Counted from the first letter of the stretch, positions 23,448 through 32,086 are shown. The stretch is 40,638 bases of DNA from an uncultured Collinsella sp. (GCA_902475375.1 CABRZC010000007.1:1-40638), one strand, 5' to 3'. Program-made: numbers and translations. Notes: generated from the letters alone by a model not told the origin.

Positions 23448-23598
23448 CTCCCGAGCACGGCGGAGGGCCGGAGAAATATATTAATGTCCCTGCTCTACAG
23501 TCCTGCGCAAGACGGAGAGCACATTAAGTGCTCTCCTTTGCGTGCGGAACTCGCGATGACCTTAATATATTTCTCCGGCCCTCCGCCGTGCTCGGGAG
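23448..23598. repeat. Long inverted repeat, 37-bp perfect arms with nested hairpin
   Basis: Arm 23448-23484 (starting CTCCCGAGCACGGCGGAGGG) is the exact reverse complement of 23562-23598. The 77-nt spacer contains its own 9-bp hairpin, GGAGAGCAC-ATTAA-GTGCTCTCC (23514-23536). It lies between the phosphatase gene and the S10 promoter region. Arm length equals that of the 929-1055 repeat, but the sequence differs. Confidence 0.92.
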
Positions 23599-23635
23599 AC
23601 GACACGTTGATGTCTGCTTAACTCTGCTCGCTCAG

Positions 23636-24262
23636 CTAATTACTTTGTTGAGGATCGATGATTTGCTGCAAGATAAACTTGGATTGGGGCGCGTTGCCTT
23701 CTTCTCCCGACTTTTCCTCTTCGAAATCGAAAATCATGATGGCGCAGTTGGGGAGTTTTGTTGGGAACTCGAAGCCCTCTTGGGCTGCAGCTTTGATGAA
23801 TTGGCGGCTGGCGCTGCCGTGGCTTACTGCTAGAAGGGTTTCGATGCCCTCAGAGCCCATGAGATTGGTGAGGGTGCCCACCATGCGCTCCTGCAGGGCA
23901 TGGCTTCCTTCTCCGCCAAATGGGATCAGGTCCTCGCCGGGGTCCCAGACGTCGGCGGGTAGGGCGTCGTGGGGGCCTTCTTCGAAGGTGCCGTAGCTGC
24001 GCTCGATGATGCCTTCGCAGGGCTCGACTGCTGCATCCCGGCCGAGGAGTTCGGTTGCGACGAGACTTGCCGTGTCCATGGCTCGGCCTAAGGGCGAAGA
24101 GACCACTTTGTCGGGGACGACGCCGTGGGCTTTGAGCCATGCGGCTGCCATTCCCGCTTGTTTGCGGCCGAGGTCGGTCAACGGAGAATCGCAGCGGCCC
24201 TGGACCAGCTTTTTAACGTTGAATTCTGTCTGACCGTGGCGGAGTAGATATAGACGCTTCAT
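23636..24262 (-). CDS. Histidine phosphatase superfamily protein (phosphoglycerate mutase-like)
   Basis: This 208-residue protein belongs to the histidine phosphatase superfamily. The catalytic LLRHGQTEFNVKKLVQGRCD opens the protein (His9 is the phosphorylated residue), SSPLGRAMDTASLV carries the arginine near residue 60, IIERSYGTFEEG the acidic residue, and LLAVSHGSASRQFI the second catalytic His. Members include cofactor-dependent phosphoglycerate mutase, alpha-ribazole phosphatase and broad-range phosphatases; the length and lack of mutase-specific features favour a phosphatase. It starts at the ATG at 24262 behind GGGAGAG. It precedes the long inverted repeat and appears to be a separate unit from the CDF gene. 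Confidence 0.9.
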   Translation of the reverse strand: MKRLYLLRHGQTEFNVKKLVQGRCDSPLTDLGRKQAGMAAAWLKAHGVVPDKVVSSPLGRAMDTASLVATELLGRDAAVEPCEGIIERSYGTFEEGPHDALPADVWDPGEDLIPFGGEGSHALQERMVGTLTNLMGSEGIETLLAVSHGSASRQFIKAAAQEGFEFPTKLPNCAIMIFDFEEEKSGEEGNAPQSKFILQQIIDPQQSN

Positions 24263-24301
24263 GCTCTCCCCTTCTGTATAACTTGCTCTACCGGCGCAGC
24301 C

Positions 24302-25462
24302 CTACTCGTGGGTATGGCCTACGTAGTCTTCGTCGATCGTGATCTTGGCAATCGACTTGGGATATTCGGATTCGACACGTTTCGCCAACGCGCGCTTTAG
24401 GTCCTCGGCGTTCATCGCCAAATCCGAGGGTCGCACGCAGTCAAAAATCACATTGGTGTGCGTGGGGCCCGGTACGCAACGCAAGTCGTGAATCGAAAGG
24501 CGGCTATCAATCTCCTGAGCCATGGCGTGAATGCGCAAGCGCATGCTCGCCACTTTGGGGTCGTCGGTCACGATGGGGTCGTAATGGAGCGTGACGATCA
24601 TGCCGTCTTCGTTCCTAAACGACTGCTCGATGTTATCGAGCGTGTCGTGGCTTTCCAGCGGGCTTGCCTCGGCCGCCATCTCGGCGTGCGCGCTTGCAAA
24701 CTTCCTGCCCGGACCGTAATCGTGAACCATTAGGTCATGAACACCCAAAACGCCGGGGTAGCTCATGATCTTGTCTCGGATGTGCTTGACCAACTTGGGA
24801 TCGGGTGCCTGGCCCAAAAGCGGGCTTACCGTATCCTGGATGAGCTCAAAGCCGCTCCAGCCAATATAGGCGCCAACGGCAAGGCCGACCCATGCGTCAA
24901 GATTGATGTGCGTCACCTGCGAAACAATTGCGCACGCCAGCACAGCACCCGTAGCTAGGACATCGTTCTTTGAGTCCTGAGCGGTCGCATGCAGCGTCTC
25001 GGACTCAATACGATCGCCGAGCTTTTGGTTGAGGGCCGCCATCCAGAGCTTTACGACCATCGAAAGCACTAGAACCGCCACCAGGGCAAGCGAGAACTCG
25101 ACAGGCTCGGGGTTGACAATTCGCTCCACCGACGACTTCACCAGCTCAACGCCAATCAGCAGCACGAGCGCCGCCACGACCAGACCCGAGAGATACTCGT
25201 AGCGGCCATGTCCGTAAGGATGCTCGGGGTCGGCCGGCTTGCCCGCCAGCTTAAAGCCAAGCACGCTCACGATGTTCGAGCTGGCATCAGACAGGTTGTT
25301 CATAGCGTCCGCCACAATCGAAACCGATCCCGACAGCACGCCAATTGCACCCTTCGCAGCGCAAAGCGCAACATTGGCGAGAATACACACTATGCCCGTC
25401 AACGTTCCCACGCGCGCACGGTCGCCCTGCGCACGACGAACAATCCACTCGACCATCCTCAT
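24302..25462 (-). CDS. Cation diffusion facilitator (CDF) metal exporter
   Basis: This 386-residue protein has the CDF plan: a membrane domain of about six helices (residues 20-215) and a cytoplasmic C-terminal domain. Helix 2 carries SIVADAMNNLSDASSNIVSV and helix 5 HATAQDSKNDVLATGAVL, the acidic metal site. The HPYGHGRYEYLSGL loop between is typical. An Asn-Asp/Asp-Asp site is often linked to manganese or broad metal export, but the metal cannot be fixed from sequence. The C-terminal part is longer than in simple CDFs and ends with a His/acidic tail (DEDYVGHTHE). The ATG at 25462 has GGGGA before it; a second ATG lies two codons later. Confidence 0.93.
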   Translation of the reverse strand: MRMVEWIVRRAQGDRARVGTLTGIVCILANVALCAAKGAIGVLSGSVSIVADAMNNLSDASSNIVSVLGFKLAGKPADPEHPYGHGRYEYLSGLVVAALVLLIGVELVKSSVERIVNPEPVEFSLALVAVLVLSMVVKLWMAALNQKLGDRIESETLHATAQDSKNDVLATGAVLACAIVSQVTHINLDAWVGLAVGAYIGWSGFELIQDTVSPLLGQAPDPKLVKHIRDKIMSYPGVLGVHDLMVHDYGPGRKFASAHAEMAAEASPLESHDTLDNIEQSFRNEDGMIVTLHYDPIVTDDPKVASMRLRIHAMAQEIDSRLSIHDLRCVPGPTHTNVIFDCVRPSDLAMNAEDLKRALAKRVESEYPKSIAKITIDEDYVGHTHE

Positions 25463-25538
25463 CAGTCCCCACGGTACTACCTATATATCTATTGCTCAAA
25501 CGGATTGTAGTGTAGCCACTTTGTCCTCCAGATACAAA

Positions 25539-25567
25539 AAGGCCGCAGCCCACACGGGCCGCAGCCT
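25539..25567 (-). terminator. Intrinsic terminator after the EIIC gene
   Basis: On the minus strand AGGCTGCGGCCC and GGGCTGCGGCCT pair with two mismatches around GTGT and run into TTTTTG. It lies 40 bases past the EIIC stop and separates it from the CDF gene. Confidence 0.8.
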
Positions 25568-25606
25568 TGGAATATGACAAAGGAATCGTCCTTTTGTCGC
25601 ACAGAT

Positions 25607-26821
25607 TTATGCGCTTGCTTCAGCAGCGCTCGCCACTGTTTCGAGCGAATCAGCTTCGTCTTCTGCCGCCTGCACCTTTGTCGGCACCACGCCAAAGCAG
25701 TAGCTCAGCGCCGCAGACACCGCAAATGCTGCGCCGCCGGCAGCGCAGCACCACAGCAGATTCGAGATGCCGCCCGTGGCAAAGCCAATGACCATAAGAA
25801 CATTCGTCATACCGATAGTATAAGCCGTAACGTGGCCTACGGCCGCAACAAGGCCTCCGACGGCGCCGCCAACGGCCATGCACGTCAGACACCTGCCATA
25901 TTTAAAGCCGCATCCGTACAGCGCTGGCTCGCTTACGCCGCCAAGAATACCCGAGATTGAATAGCCCAGCATGAGCGCCTTCTCGTCCTTATCCGCAACG
26001 CGGAGCGACGCGCCAAAGGGCATACCCCAAACGGCGAACGTTGCCATCGTCGCGGCGATCAGGATGCACGAATCCGTTCCCACACTCATAAACTGCGCAT
26101 AGGCGAGCGATAGGACAACGTTGCTGACACCCGCGATCTTAAGAAACTCCCAGCCCGCGGCAAGCCCCATGAGCGTGAGCAGCGACACGATGCCACCGGA
26201 ATTGCCAAGCATAAACATAAGCTGTCCCAACAGCATGCCCAGATAGCTGCCTGCCGGCGCCGTAACACACAGCGACACCGGAACCATAACGAGCATGGTT
26301 GCAAACGGTACAAAAGAAAACGCCACAGCCTGAGGGATAGTGCGCTTAAAGAAACGCTCCACCTGCCATAGCACGGGCACCGAGATGAGAACCGGAATAA
26401 CAGTCGTTGTGTAATCGTTGACCGGCGCGGGAAGCAGACCATACACGAAAGCCATCGCTGCCCCCGTCGTCGATGCGGCATCGACGAGCTTAAGCAGATC
26501 GGGCGCAATCAATACGCCGCCCAGCATCATGCCCAGCTGCTCCGAGCAACCGAGCTGGCGGGCGGCCGCCCAACCAAGATAAATGGGCAAAAAGTAGTAG
26601 CCGGCGTTATAGAGCCAACTGTAGAACAGGCGATAGATTTCGGAATCGGCAGACCACAGGCCCAGCATGCCTTCGCCCATAACGACGGCGGCGGTGCGGA
26701 ACAACGCCGCGCAAACAATAAACGGCAGCGCCGACATCATGCTTTTGGACAGATAGTCCACCACGGCCATGGCGTTTGATGAAACCGTCGTTGTAAACGA
26801 GGTGTTAGAAACTTGTGACAT
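25607..26821 (-). CDS. Stand-alone PTS EIIC permease, glucose/beta-glucoside superfamily
   Basis: This 404-residue membrane protein resembles the EIIC domain of beta-glucoside-type PTS permeases. Key blocks are FLPIYLGWAAARQLGCSEQL near residue 75, and GGVSEPALYGCGFKYGR near 310, corresponding to the conserved GxxEP substrate motif. About ten hydrophobic segments are visible. Normally such EIIC is fused to EIIB and EIIA or has separate partners next to it; neither is present. It must borrow them, or work as a facilitator or sensor. I chose the ATG at 26821 (AAAGGCG upstream), because in-frame sequence further upstream overlaps accDA and does not look like this family. The C-terminus ends in an acidic, Ala-rich tail. 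Confidence 0.85.
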   Translation of the reverse strand: MSQVSNTSFTTTVSSNAMAVVDYLSKSMMSALPFIVCAALFRTAAVVMGEGMLGLWSADSEIYRLFYSWLYNAGYYFLPIYLGWAAARQLGCSEQLGMMLGGVLIAPDLLKLVDAASTTGAAMAFVYGLLPAPVNDYTTTVIPVLISVPVLWQVERFFKRTIPQAVAFSFVPFATMLVMVPVSLCVTAPAGSYLGMLLGQLMFMLGNSGGIVSLLTLMGLAAGWEFLKIAGVSNVVLSLAYAQFMSVGTDSCILIAATMATFAVWGMPFGASLRVADKDEKALMLGYSISGILGGVSEPALYGCGFKYGRCLTCMAVGGAVGGLVAAVGHVTAYTIGMTNVLMVIGFATGGISNLLWCCAAGGAAFAVSAALSYCFGVVPTKVQAAEDEADSLETVASAAEASA

Positions 26822-26836
26822 GGAACGCCTTTCCCA

Positions 26837-26867
26837 ATGTGACATGCGGGCTGTCCCTTTGTCACAT
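26837..26867 (-). repeat. GGGACAG-loop hairpin, copy 4
   Basis: On the minus strand the perfect 8-bp stem ATGTGACA/TGTCACAT encloses the 15-nt loop AAGGGACAGCCCGCA. The left arm supplies the last codon and stop of accDA. The layout is the same as in copies 1-3 with an unrelated stem. Confidence 0.85.
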
Positions 26868-28586
26868 CGTGCGGTACTGACCGATTGCGCGGTACTTTTC
26901 GTAGCGGAGGTTTGTGAGGGTCGCGTCGTCGAGCTGCCCAAGCGTATCGAAGGCATCAAATGCCGAGGACATGACGGCACCGGCGATCTCCTCATGCGAC
27001 AGGCCCCTATCGTCGACAATGCCGTCGATGATGCCGAGCGCCAACAGATCGGGGGCCGTGAGCTTAAGCGCCTCAGCGGCCTCATTCGCGCGCTCGGTAT
27101 CCTTCCACAGGATCGACGCACAGGCCTCGGGGCTCACGACCGAATAGGCCGAGCTTGAGAGCATCAGGATGCGGTCGGCCACGGACAGCGCCAGCGCGCC
27201 ACCAGAGCCGCCCTCGCCTGTCACCACCGAGACAATCGGCGTCTTAAGGCCGCTCATCTCCATGAGATTCTGGGCAATCGCCTCGCCCTGGCCGCGCTCC
27301 TCGGCACCGATGCCGCAAAACGCGCCCGAAGTATCAACCAGGCACAGAACCGGCCGACCAAATTTCTCGGCTTGGTGCATCAGGCGACGTGCCTTGCGGT
27401 AGCCCTCGGGATGTGCCATACCAAAGTTGCGACGCATGCGCTCTTTGGTCGTGGTACCGCGCTCGATGGCGATAACCGTCACGGGTCGCCCGTCTTTCCA
27501 GCCGATGCCGCCCACCACGGCAGCATCGTCGCCAAAGTAGCGGTCGCCGTGCAGCTCTACGAATCCGTCGAGACCCAACGAGATCATCTCGCCTGCCGTG
27601 GCGCGGTTCGCCGAGCGAGTCTGTTTGACAATCTCGAGCGCGGTTTTTGGTGCCGCCGAGCGCTTAAACAAGTGTCCCAGCTTTTTGCCGCGACGACCCG
27701 TATGCACGATCTCATGCGGTGCCCCCAAGCTGGGCGCATGCCCTTCGTGCAGCGCCAACAGCTCGCCTACCGTGAGCGCAATCTCGCCGCGCGGAACAAC
27801 GGCATCGCAAAAGCCGTGCTCCAGCAAAAACTCGGAGCGCTGGAATCCCTTGGGCAGGTGCTTGTGCATGTTCTGCTCGATCACGCGCGGGCCGGCAAAT
27901 GCCGTCAGGGCATCGGGCTCGGCCAGGATAATGTCGCCCTCCATGGCAAAGCTCGCGGTTACGCCTCCGGTCGTGGGGTCGGTGAGCACCGTGATATACA
28001 GGCCGCCCGCCTCGCTGTGGCGCCGAACCGCCGCAGAAATCTTGGCCATCTGCATAAGCGATGTCACGCCCTCTTGCATGCGCGCACCGCCCGAAACGGT
28101 AAAGCCGACAACCGGCAATCCCAGCTCGGTTGCATGCTCAAATGTGCGACAGATCTTCTCGCCCACCACGGAGCCCATCGAGCCCATCATAAAGTTAGCG
28201 TCCATAAAGAAGAGCGCGGTATCGCAACCGCAGATTTTGCCCCTGCCGCACACAACGGCATCGCGCTCGCCCGAACGCTCGCTCACGCTCTTGAGCTTAT
28301 CGGCATAGCCGGGAAACGAGAGGAAGTCCTCCGACGCCAGATTGGCATCCCATTCCTCAAACGTGCCCTCGTCAACCGTCATGCGCATGCGCGCGCGACC
28401 GCTCACGCGAAAGTGTTTGCCGCAACGAGGGCAGACCTCGAGGTTGTCGTGCAGGCGCGCCTCATCGATCACACGGCGGCACTCCGGGCACTTGATAAAC
28501 ACGTGGCGCGCGGGAAACTCGGCGCACGACTCGGTCATCGGCCCCTCGAGGACGTTGACCGTCTTCGCTTTTCTATTCATCAGCAT
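26862..28586 (-). CDS. accDA: Acetyl-CoA carboxylase carboxyltransferase, fused beta-alpha subunits
   Basis: This 574-residue protein fuses AccD (beta, about 1-285) and AccA (alpha, about 300-574). It transfers the carboxyl group from biotin on AccB to acetyl-CoA, giving malonyl-CoA. The AccD zinc ribbon is visible as CPECRR and CPRCGKHF near residues 33-58, followed by GFTVSGGARMQEGVTSLMQM and TDPTTGGVTASFAM. The AccA half holds GIGWKDGRPVTVIAIERG and SVVTGEGGSGGALALSVAD. The start overlaps the accC end by 14 bases (ATG at 28586; a second ATG lies at 28580), implying coupling. Many bacteria keep the subunits separate; the fusion may fix their ratio. It is the last gene of the fatty-acid operon. 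Confidence 0.95.
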   Translation of the reverse strand: MLMNRKAKTVNVLEGPMTESCAEFPARHVFIKCPECRRVIDEARLHDNLEVCPRCGKHFRVSGRARMRMTVDEGTFEEWDANLASEDFLSFPGYADKLKSVSERSGERDAVVCGRGKICGCDTALFFMDANFMMGSMGSVVGEKICRTFEHATELGLPVVGFTVSGGARMQEGVTSLMQMAKISAAVRRHSEAGGLYITVLTDPTTGGVTASFAMEGDIILAEPDALTAFAGPRVIEQNMHKHLPKGFQRSEFLLEHGFCDAVVPRGEIALTVGELLALHEGHAPSLGAPHEIVHTGRRGKKLGHLFKRSAAPKTALEIVKQTRSANRATAGEMISLGLDGFVELHGDRYFGDDAAVVGGIGWKDGRPVTVIAIERGTTTKERMRRNFGMAHPEGYRKARRLMHQAEKFGRPVLCLVDTSGAFCGIGAEERGQGEAIAQNLMEMSGLKTPIVSVVTGEGGSGGALALSVADRILMLSSSAYSVVSPEACASILWKDTERANEAAEALKLTAPDLLALGIIDGIVDDRGLSHEEIAGAVMSSAFDAFDTLGQLDDATLTNLRYEKYRAIGQYRTM

Positions 28587-29916
28587 AGAGATGCCCCATC
28601 AGATCGGTGTGGTACATGCCCGACAAGAACTCATCGTTTGCCAGCACGTCGAGCTGAAGCTCGCTGTTTTCGCTCACGCCCTCAATCACGAGCTCGCCCA
28701 GGGCCGAGCGCATCTTGCGAATGGCACCGTCACGCGTGGGCGCACACACGATGAGCTTGCCGAGCATGGAGTCGTAGTACGGCGGAACTGTCGCGCCGGT
28801 AAACATGGCGGAATCCCAGCGCACGCGCGGACCACCCGGCACACGCAACGCGGTGACCGTTCCGCATGACGGCAGAAAGTCCGGCGTCTCGGCATTGATG
28901 CGGCACTCCATGGCGTGGTTGCGGACCGGCATGTCCTCCTGCTCAAAGGGCAGAGGCTGGCCGGCTGCCACGCGCAGCTGCCACTTGACCAGGTCGGTAT
29001 CGGTCACAAACTCCGTAACCGGATGCTCCACCTGCAAGCGCGTGTTCATTTCCATAAAGTAGAAATTGCCGTCGTCCGAATACAGGAACTCGATGGTACC
29101 GGCTCCTTCGTAGCCGACGGCACGAGCCAGGTCACGCGCTGCCTTGTGCATGCGAGCACGAATGTCGTCGTGTCCGTCGAGGCACGGCGCGGGGCTCTCC
29201 TCGATCAGCTTTTGGTTGCGGCGCTGCACCGAGCACTCACGCTCGCCAAGCGAAAACACATGGCCCTGCTTATCGGCCATAATCTGCACCTCGACGTGGT
29301 GCGCCGGCGCGACAAACTTCTCCATGTAGCACTCGCCGTCGCCAAAAACGGCCTCGCCCTCGGCACGCGCCTCGATAAACGCCTTTGCCGCATCTTCCAC
29401 GCGCTCGACCTTGCGAATGCCGCGACCGCCACCACCGGCACGCGCCTTAATAAGCACGGGGCAGCCAATGCGTTCGGCCTCGGCCGTTGCCTCCTCGGGG
29501 CTTTTGAGCAAATCGCAGCCCGGAACGATGGGCACGCCCGCCGCGGCAGCCGTTCGACGTGCGGCGTCCTTGTCGCCCATGCTGTCGATCACCTCGGCCG
29601 AAGGACCGACAAACGCCAGGCCATACTTGTCGCAGTCGCGCACGAAGCTCGCCTTCTCGGAAAAGAAGCCATAACCGGGATGAATTGCCTTAGCTCCCGA
29701 CTTTACGGCACAGGTGAGCACGGCATCGTCGTTGAGGTAGCTCTCGGCAAGACGCGGGCCGCCGATGCAATACGCCTCGTCGGCAAGCTGCACGTGCAGC
29801 GCGTCCGCATCGGCCGTGGAGTAGACGGCGACGGTCTTGATGCCCATATCGCGGCACGCGCGGATAACACGGACCGCGACCTCGCCGCGGTTGGCGATGA
29901 GCACTTTGTCGAACAT
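28573..29916 (-). CDS. accC: Biotin carboxylase subunit of acetyl-CoA carboxylase
   Basis: This 447-residue ATP-grasp enzyme carboxylates biotin on AccB. It begins MFDKVLIANRGEVAVRVIRA, and shows the glycine-rich ATP loop LIKARAGGGGRGIRKVERV near 160, the HHVEVQIMADKQGHVFSLGE block and YFMEMNTRLQVEHPVTEFVT near 285. Length matches the family (about 445-450). I start it at the ATG at 29916 behind AAGGAAGG rather than at an upstream in-frame codon. It follows fabZ by 10 bases. Confidence 0.97.
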   Translation of the reverse strand: MFDKVLIANRGEVAVRVIRACRDMGIKTVAVYSTADADALHVQLADEAYCIGGPRLAESYLNDDAVLTCAVKSGAKAIHPGYGFFSEKASFVRDCDKYGLAFVGPSAEVIDSMGDKDAARRTAAAAGVPIVPGCDLLKSPEEATAEAERIGCPVLIKARAGGGGRGIRKVERVEDAAKAFIEARAEGEAVFGDGECYMEKFVAPAHHVEVQIMADKQGHVFSLGERECSVQRRNQKLIEESPAPCLDGHDDIRARMHKAARDLARAVGYEGAGTIEFLYSDDGNFYFMEMNTRLQVEHPVTEFVTDTDLVKWQLRVAAGQPLPFEQEDMPVRNHAMECRINAETPDFLPSCGTVTALRVPGGPRVRWDSAMFTGATVPPYYDSMLGKLIVCAPTRDGAIRKMRSALGELVIEGVSENSELQLDVLANDEFLSGMYHTDLMGHLYADE

Positions 29917-29926
29917 GAAGCCTTCC

Positions 29927-30349
29927 TTAACTTTCGTGCATGAGTGCAAAAGACATATCGGCGCGACAGCAAACCTCACCGTTGACGCTCGCAGTACCCG
30001 TCGCAAAGCGGAACGGCCCGCGCGCACGCGTGATGGAGCACACCAGATCTACCGTGTCGCCCGGGCGCACCGGACGCTTAAAGCGCACCTTGTCCAGACT
30101 CGTGTAGAACGGTGTCGCACCGCGAGCTTCCTCATCGCCCATCAGCAGCACGCAGCAGTTCTGGGCGAGCATCTCGCACTGAATCACGCCGGGGACGACC
30201 GGGTTTCCCGGAAAATGCCCCTGCAAAAAGTACTCGTCGCCCGTAATCGTGATCTTGCCGTGGGCCTCGTTGCCCACCAGCTCGGCTTCGTCGAGCAAAA
30301 GCATCGGCTCGCGATGCGGCAACAGTTTCTTGAGCTCTTCTTTGTTCAT
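29927..30349 (-). CDS. fabZ: 3-hydroxyacyl-ACP dehydratase
   Basis: This 140-residue hot-dog-fold enzyme removes water from 3-hydroxyacyl-ACP. It begins MNKEELKKLLPHREPMLLLD. The active-site His45 is in FLQGHFPGNPVVPGVIQCEM, with the catalytic Glu59 at the end of that block. I start at the ATG at 30349 (AGGTGAT upstream); a GTG at 30358 would add three residues. It sits between accB and accC, so it is co-transcribed with acetyl-CoA carboxylase genes. Confidence 0.96.
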   Translation of the reverse strand: MNKEELKKLLPHREPMLLLDEAELVGNEAHGKITITGDEYFLQGHFPGNPVVPGVIQCEMLAQNCCVLLMGDEEARGATPFYTSLDKVRFKRPVRPGDTVDLVCSITRARGPFRFATGTASVNGEVCCRADMSFALMHES

Positions 30350-30358
30350 GGATATCAC

Positions 30359-30835
30359 CTATCCGATCCTCATGAGGCAGCTGCCAAACTCCACGAGGTC
30401 GCCGTCGGCCACGCAGATCTCGAGTACCTCGCCATCCGCCTCTGCCGTCACCTCGTTGAGAACCTTCATGGCCTCGATGATGCAGAGGGTCTCGCCGGCC
30501 TTGACCTTGGAGCCCACGTGCACAAACGGCTCGTCGCCCGGCGCCGGGGCAGCATAGAAAACGCCGACCATGGGAGCGGTCACCTCGGTGCCCTTGGGCT
30601 CCGGTGCGGCGGCAGGCGCCTGCGCGGCGGGCTCCGGTGCGGCGGCAGGCATGGCGACAGGAGCCACCGCCGGAGCAGTCACGGCACCCGGCATAGGCAT
30701 GGGCACGGCAACCGGCCGCGCGGCGCTCGCGCGCTCGAGTTCGACCGCGGTGCCATCGGGCTCCTCAACGCGCACGCGCGTGAGGCCGCGGTCCTCCATA
30801 ACATCAGCTATCTCAGCAAGTCTTTTGGAATCCAT
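30359..30835 (-). CDS. accB: Biotin carboxyl carrier protein of acetyl-CoA carboxylase
   Basis: This 158-residue protein has an N-terminal helical region (1-35), an Ala/Pro-rich flexible linker (36-82) and a C-terminal biotinyl domain. The biotin-accepting lysine is Lys124 in LCIIEAMKVLNEV, and the upstream thumb-like segment is APMVGVFYAAPAPGDEPFVH. The biotin ligase gene birA lies about 5.4 kb away at the head of this cluster. It is 3 bases from the fabF stop. Confidence 0.97.
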   Translation of the reverse strand: MDSKRLAEIADVMEDRGLTRVRVEEPDGTAVELERASAARPVAVPMPMPGAVTAPAVAPVAMPAAAPEPAAQAPAAAPEPKGTEVTAPMVGVFYAAPAPGDEPFVHVGSKVKAGETLCIIEAMKVLNEVTAEADGEVLEICVADGDLVEFGSCLMRIG

Positions 30836-30838
30836 GCT

Positions 30839-32086
30839 CTAGCTCCTTGCATATCTACGCAGCGCGATGGCGGCATTGTGTCCGCCAAAGCCCAGATTGG
30901 TCGAAAGCGCCCAGGTAAGGTCGGCGCGAACCGCGCGATTGGGCGTGTAGTCAAGATCGCAGGCGGGATCGGGCGTGTGGTAGTTAATGGTCGGCGGCAC
31001 CACACCCTGCTCGAGCGCCATGGCACAGGCCATGACCTCGATGGCGCCCGTGGCACCGATCATGTGGCCGGTCATCGACTTGGTCGACGAGACATGTGCG
31101 GCGCGCGCCGCGTCCTCGCCGAGCGCTCGTTTGATGCCCGCAGTCTCGGACGAATCGTTGAGCTTGGTCGAGGTGCCGTGGGCGTTGATGTAGAGGCCCT
31201 CGGAAGGCTTAACGTCGCCCTCGGCCACCGCCAACGATATCGCACGGGCGATACCTGCCGCGTCCGGGTCGGGACTCGTGATGTGGTAGGCGTCATCGGT
31301 GTTGCCGTAGCCCACGACCTCGGCGTAAATGTGCGCACCGCGAGCCTGTGCGTGCTCCATACCCTCGAGCACGAGCACGCAGGCGCCCTCGCCCATCACA
31401 AAGCCGTCGCGGTCTGCATCGAACGGGCGACAAGCCGTCGCGGGATCGGGGTTGGTGGTCAATGCGCGGCAGGACGTAAAGCCCGCAACGGCATCGGGGA
31501 TAATGGCGGCCTCGGCGCCGCCGGCCAGGATTGCATCGGCATAGCCGTGCTTGATGGCGCGGAACGCCTCACCCACCGCATGGGCCGAGGTTGCGCACGC
31601 GGTCACCACGGGCAGGGTCGGGCCCTTTGCCTTATGGCGAATCGCGATGTTGCCCGAAGCCATGTTGGGGATCATCATCGCGATCATGTAGGGCGATGCG
31701 CGACGAGGCCCGCGATCGGCAATCGTGTGGACGTTGTCGACAAGCGTCTGCATGCCGCCCACGCCCGAGCCCACGTAGACGCCCAAGCGCTCGCGATCGA
31801 TGGCGCCTTCGACATCAAAGCCCGCATCGTGCATGGCCTCGTCCGACGCCGCCATCGCAAACTGAACACAGGGGTCGAGATGCTTGGCGTCATGCTTGCC
31901 AAAGTACTCATTGCCGTCAAAACCCTTGACCTCGGCCGCCACCTTGACGGCAAATGCATCGGTATCAAAGTGCGTGATCGGACCGATGCCGCACGTGCCG
32001 GCGCACATGGCCGCCCAGGTGGCAAGCGCGGTGTTGCCGAGCGGCGATACGGCACCGATGCCGGTGATTGCAACTCTCTGTTCCAT
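30839..32086 (-). CDS. fabF: 3-oxoacyl-ACP synthase II
   Basis: This 415-residue condensing enzyme elongates acyl-ACP with malonyl-ACP. The Cys-His-His triad is visible: VVTACATSAHAVGEAF (Cys near 162), YINAHGTSTKLND and STKSMTGHMIGATGA. The fold start MEQRVAITGIGAVSPLG is standard. Two adjacent ATG codons (32089, 32086) follow GAGGAG; the second has the better spacing and is used here. The stop lies 3 bases before accB. Confidence 0.96.
   Translation of the reverse strand: MEQRVAITGIGAVSPLGNTALATWAAMCAGTCGIGPITHFDTDAFAVKVAAEVKGFDGNEYFGKHDAKHLDPCVQFAMAASDEAMHDAGFDVEGAIDRERLGVYVGSGVGGMQTLVDNVHTIADRGPRRASPYMIAMMIPNMASGNIAIRHKAKGPTLPVVTACATSAHAVGEAFRAIKHGYADAILAGGAEAAIIPDAVAGFTSCRALTTNPDPATACRPFDADRDGFVMGEGACVLVLEGMEHAQARGAHIYAEVVGYGNTDDAYHITSPDPDAAGIARAISLAVAEGDVKPSEGLYINAHGTSTKLNDSSETAGIKRALGEDAARAAHVSSTKSMTGHMIGATGAIEVMACAMALEQGVVPPTINYHTPDPACDLDYTPNRAVRADLTWALSTNLGFGGHNAAIALRRYARS

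Larger units (their letters stand above)
23187..23635. other. Gene-free leader/promoter region upstream of rplC
   Basis: About 450 bases have no gene. They contain the 26-nt element at 23371-23396, which overlaps a TATACT on the minus strand that could be a -10, and the 37-bp inverted repeat at 23448-23598. The S10-block promoter should lie between 23190 and 23445. Confidence 0.6.
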
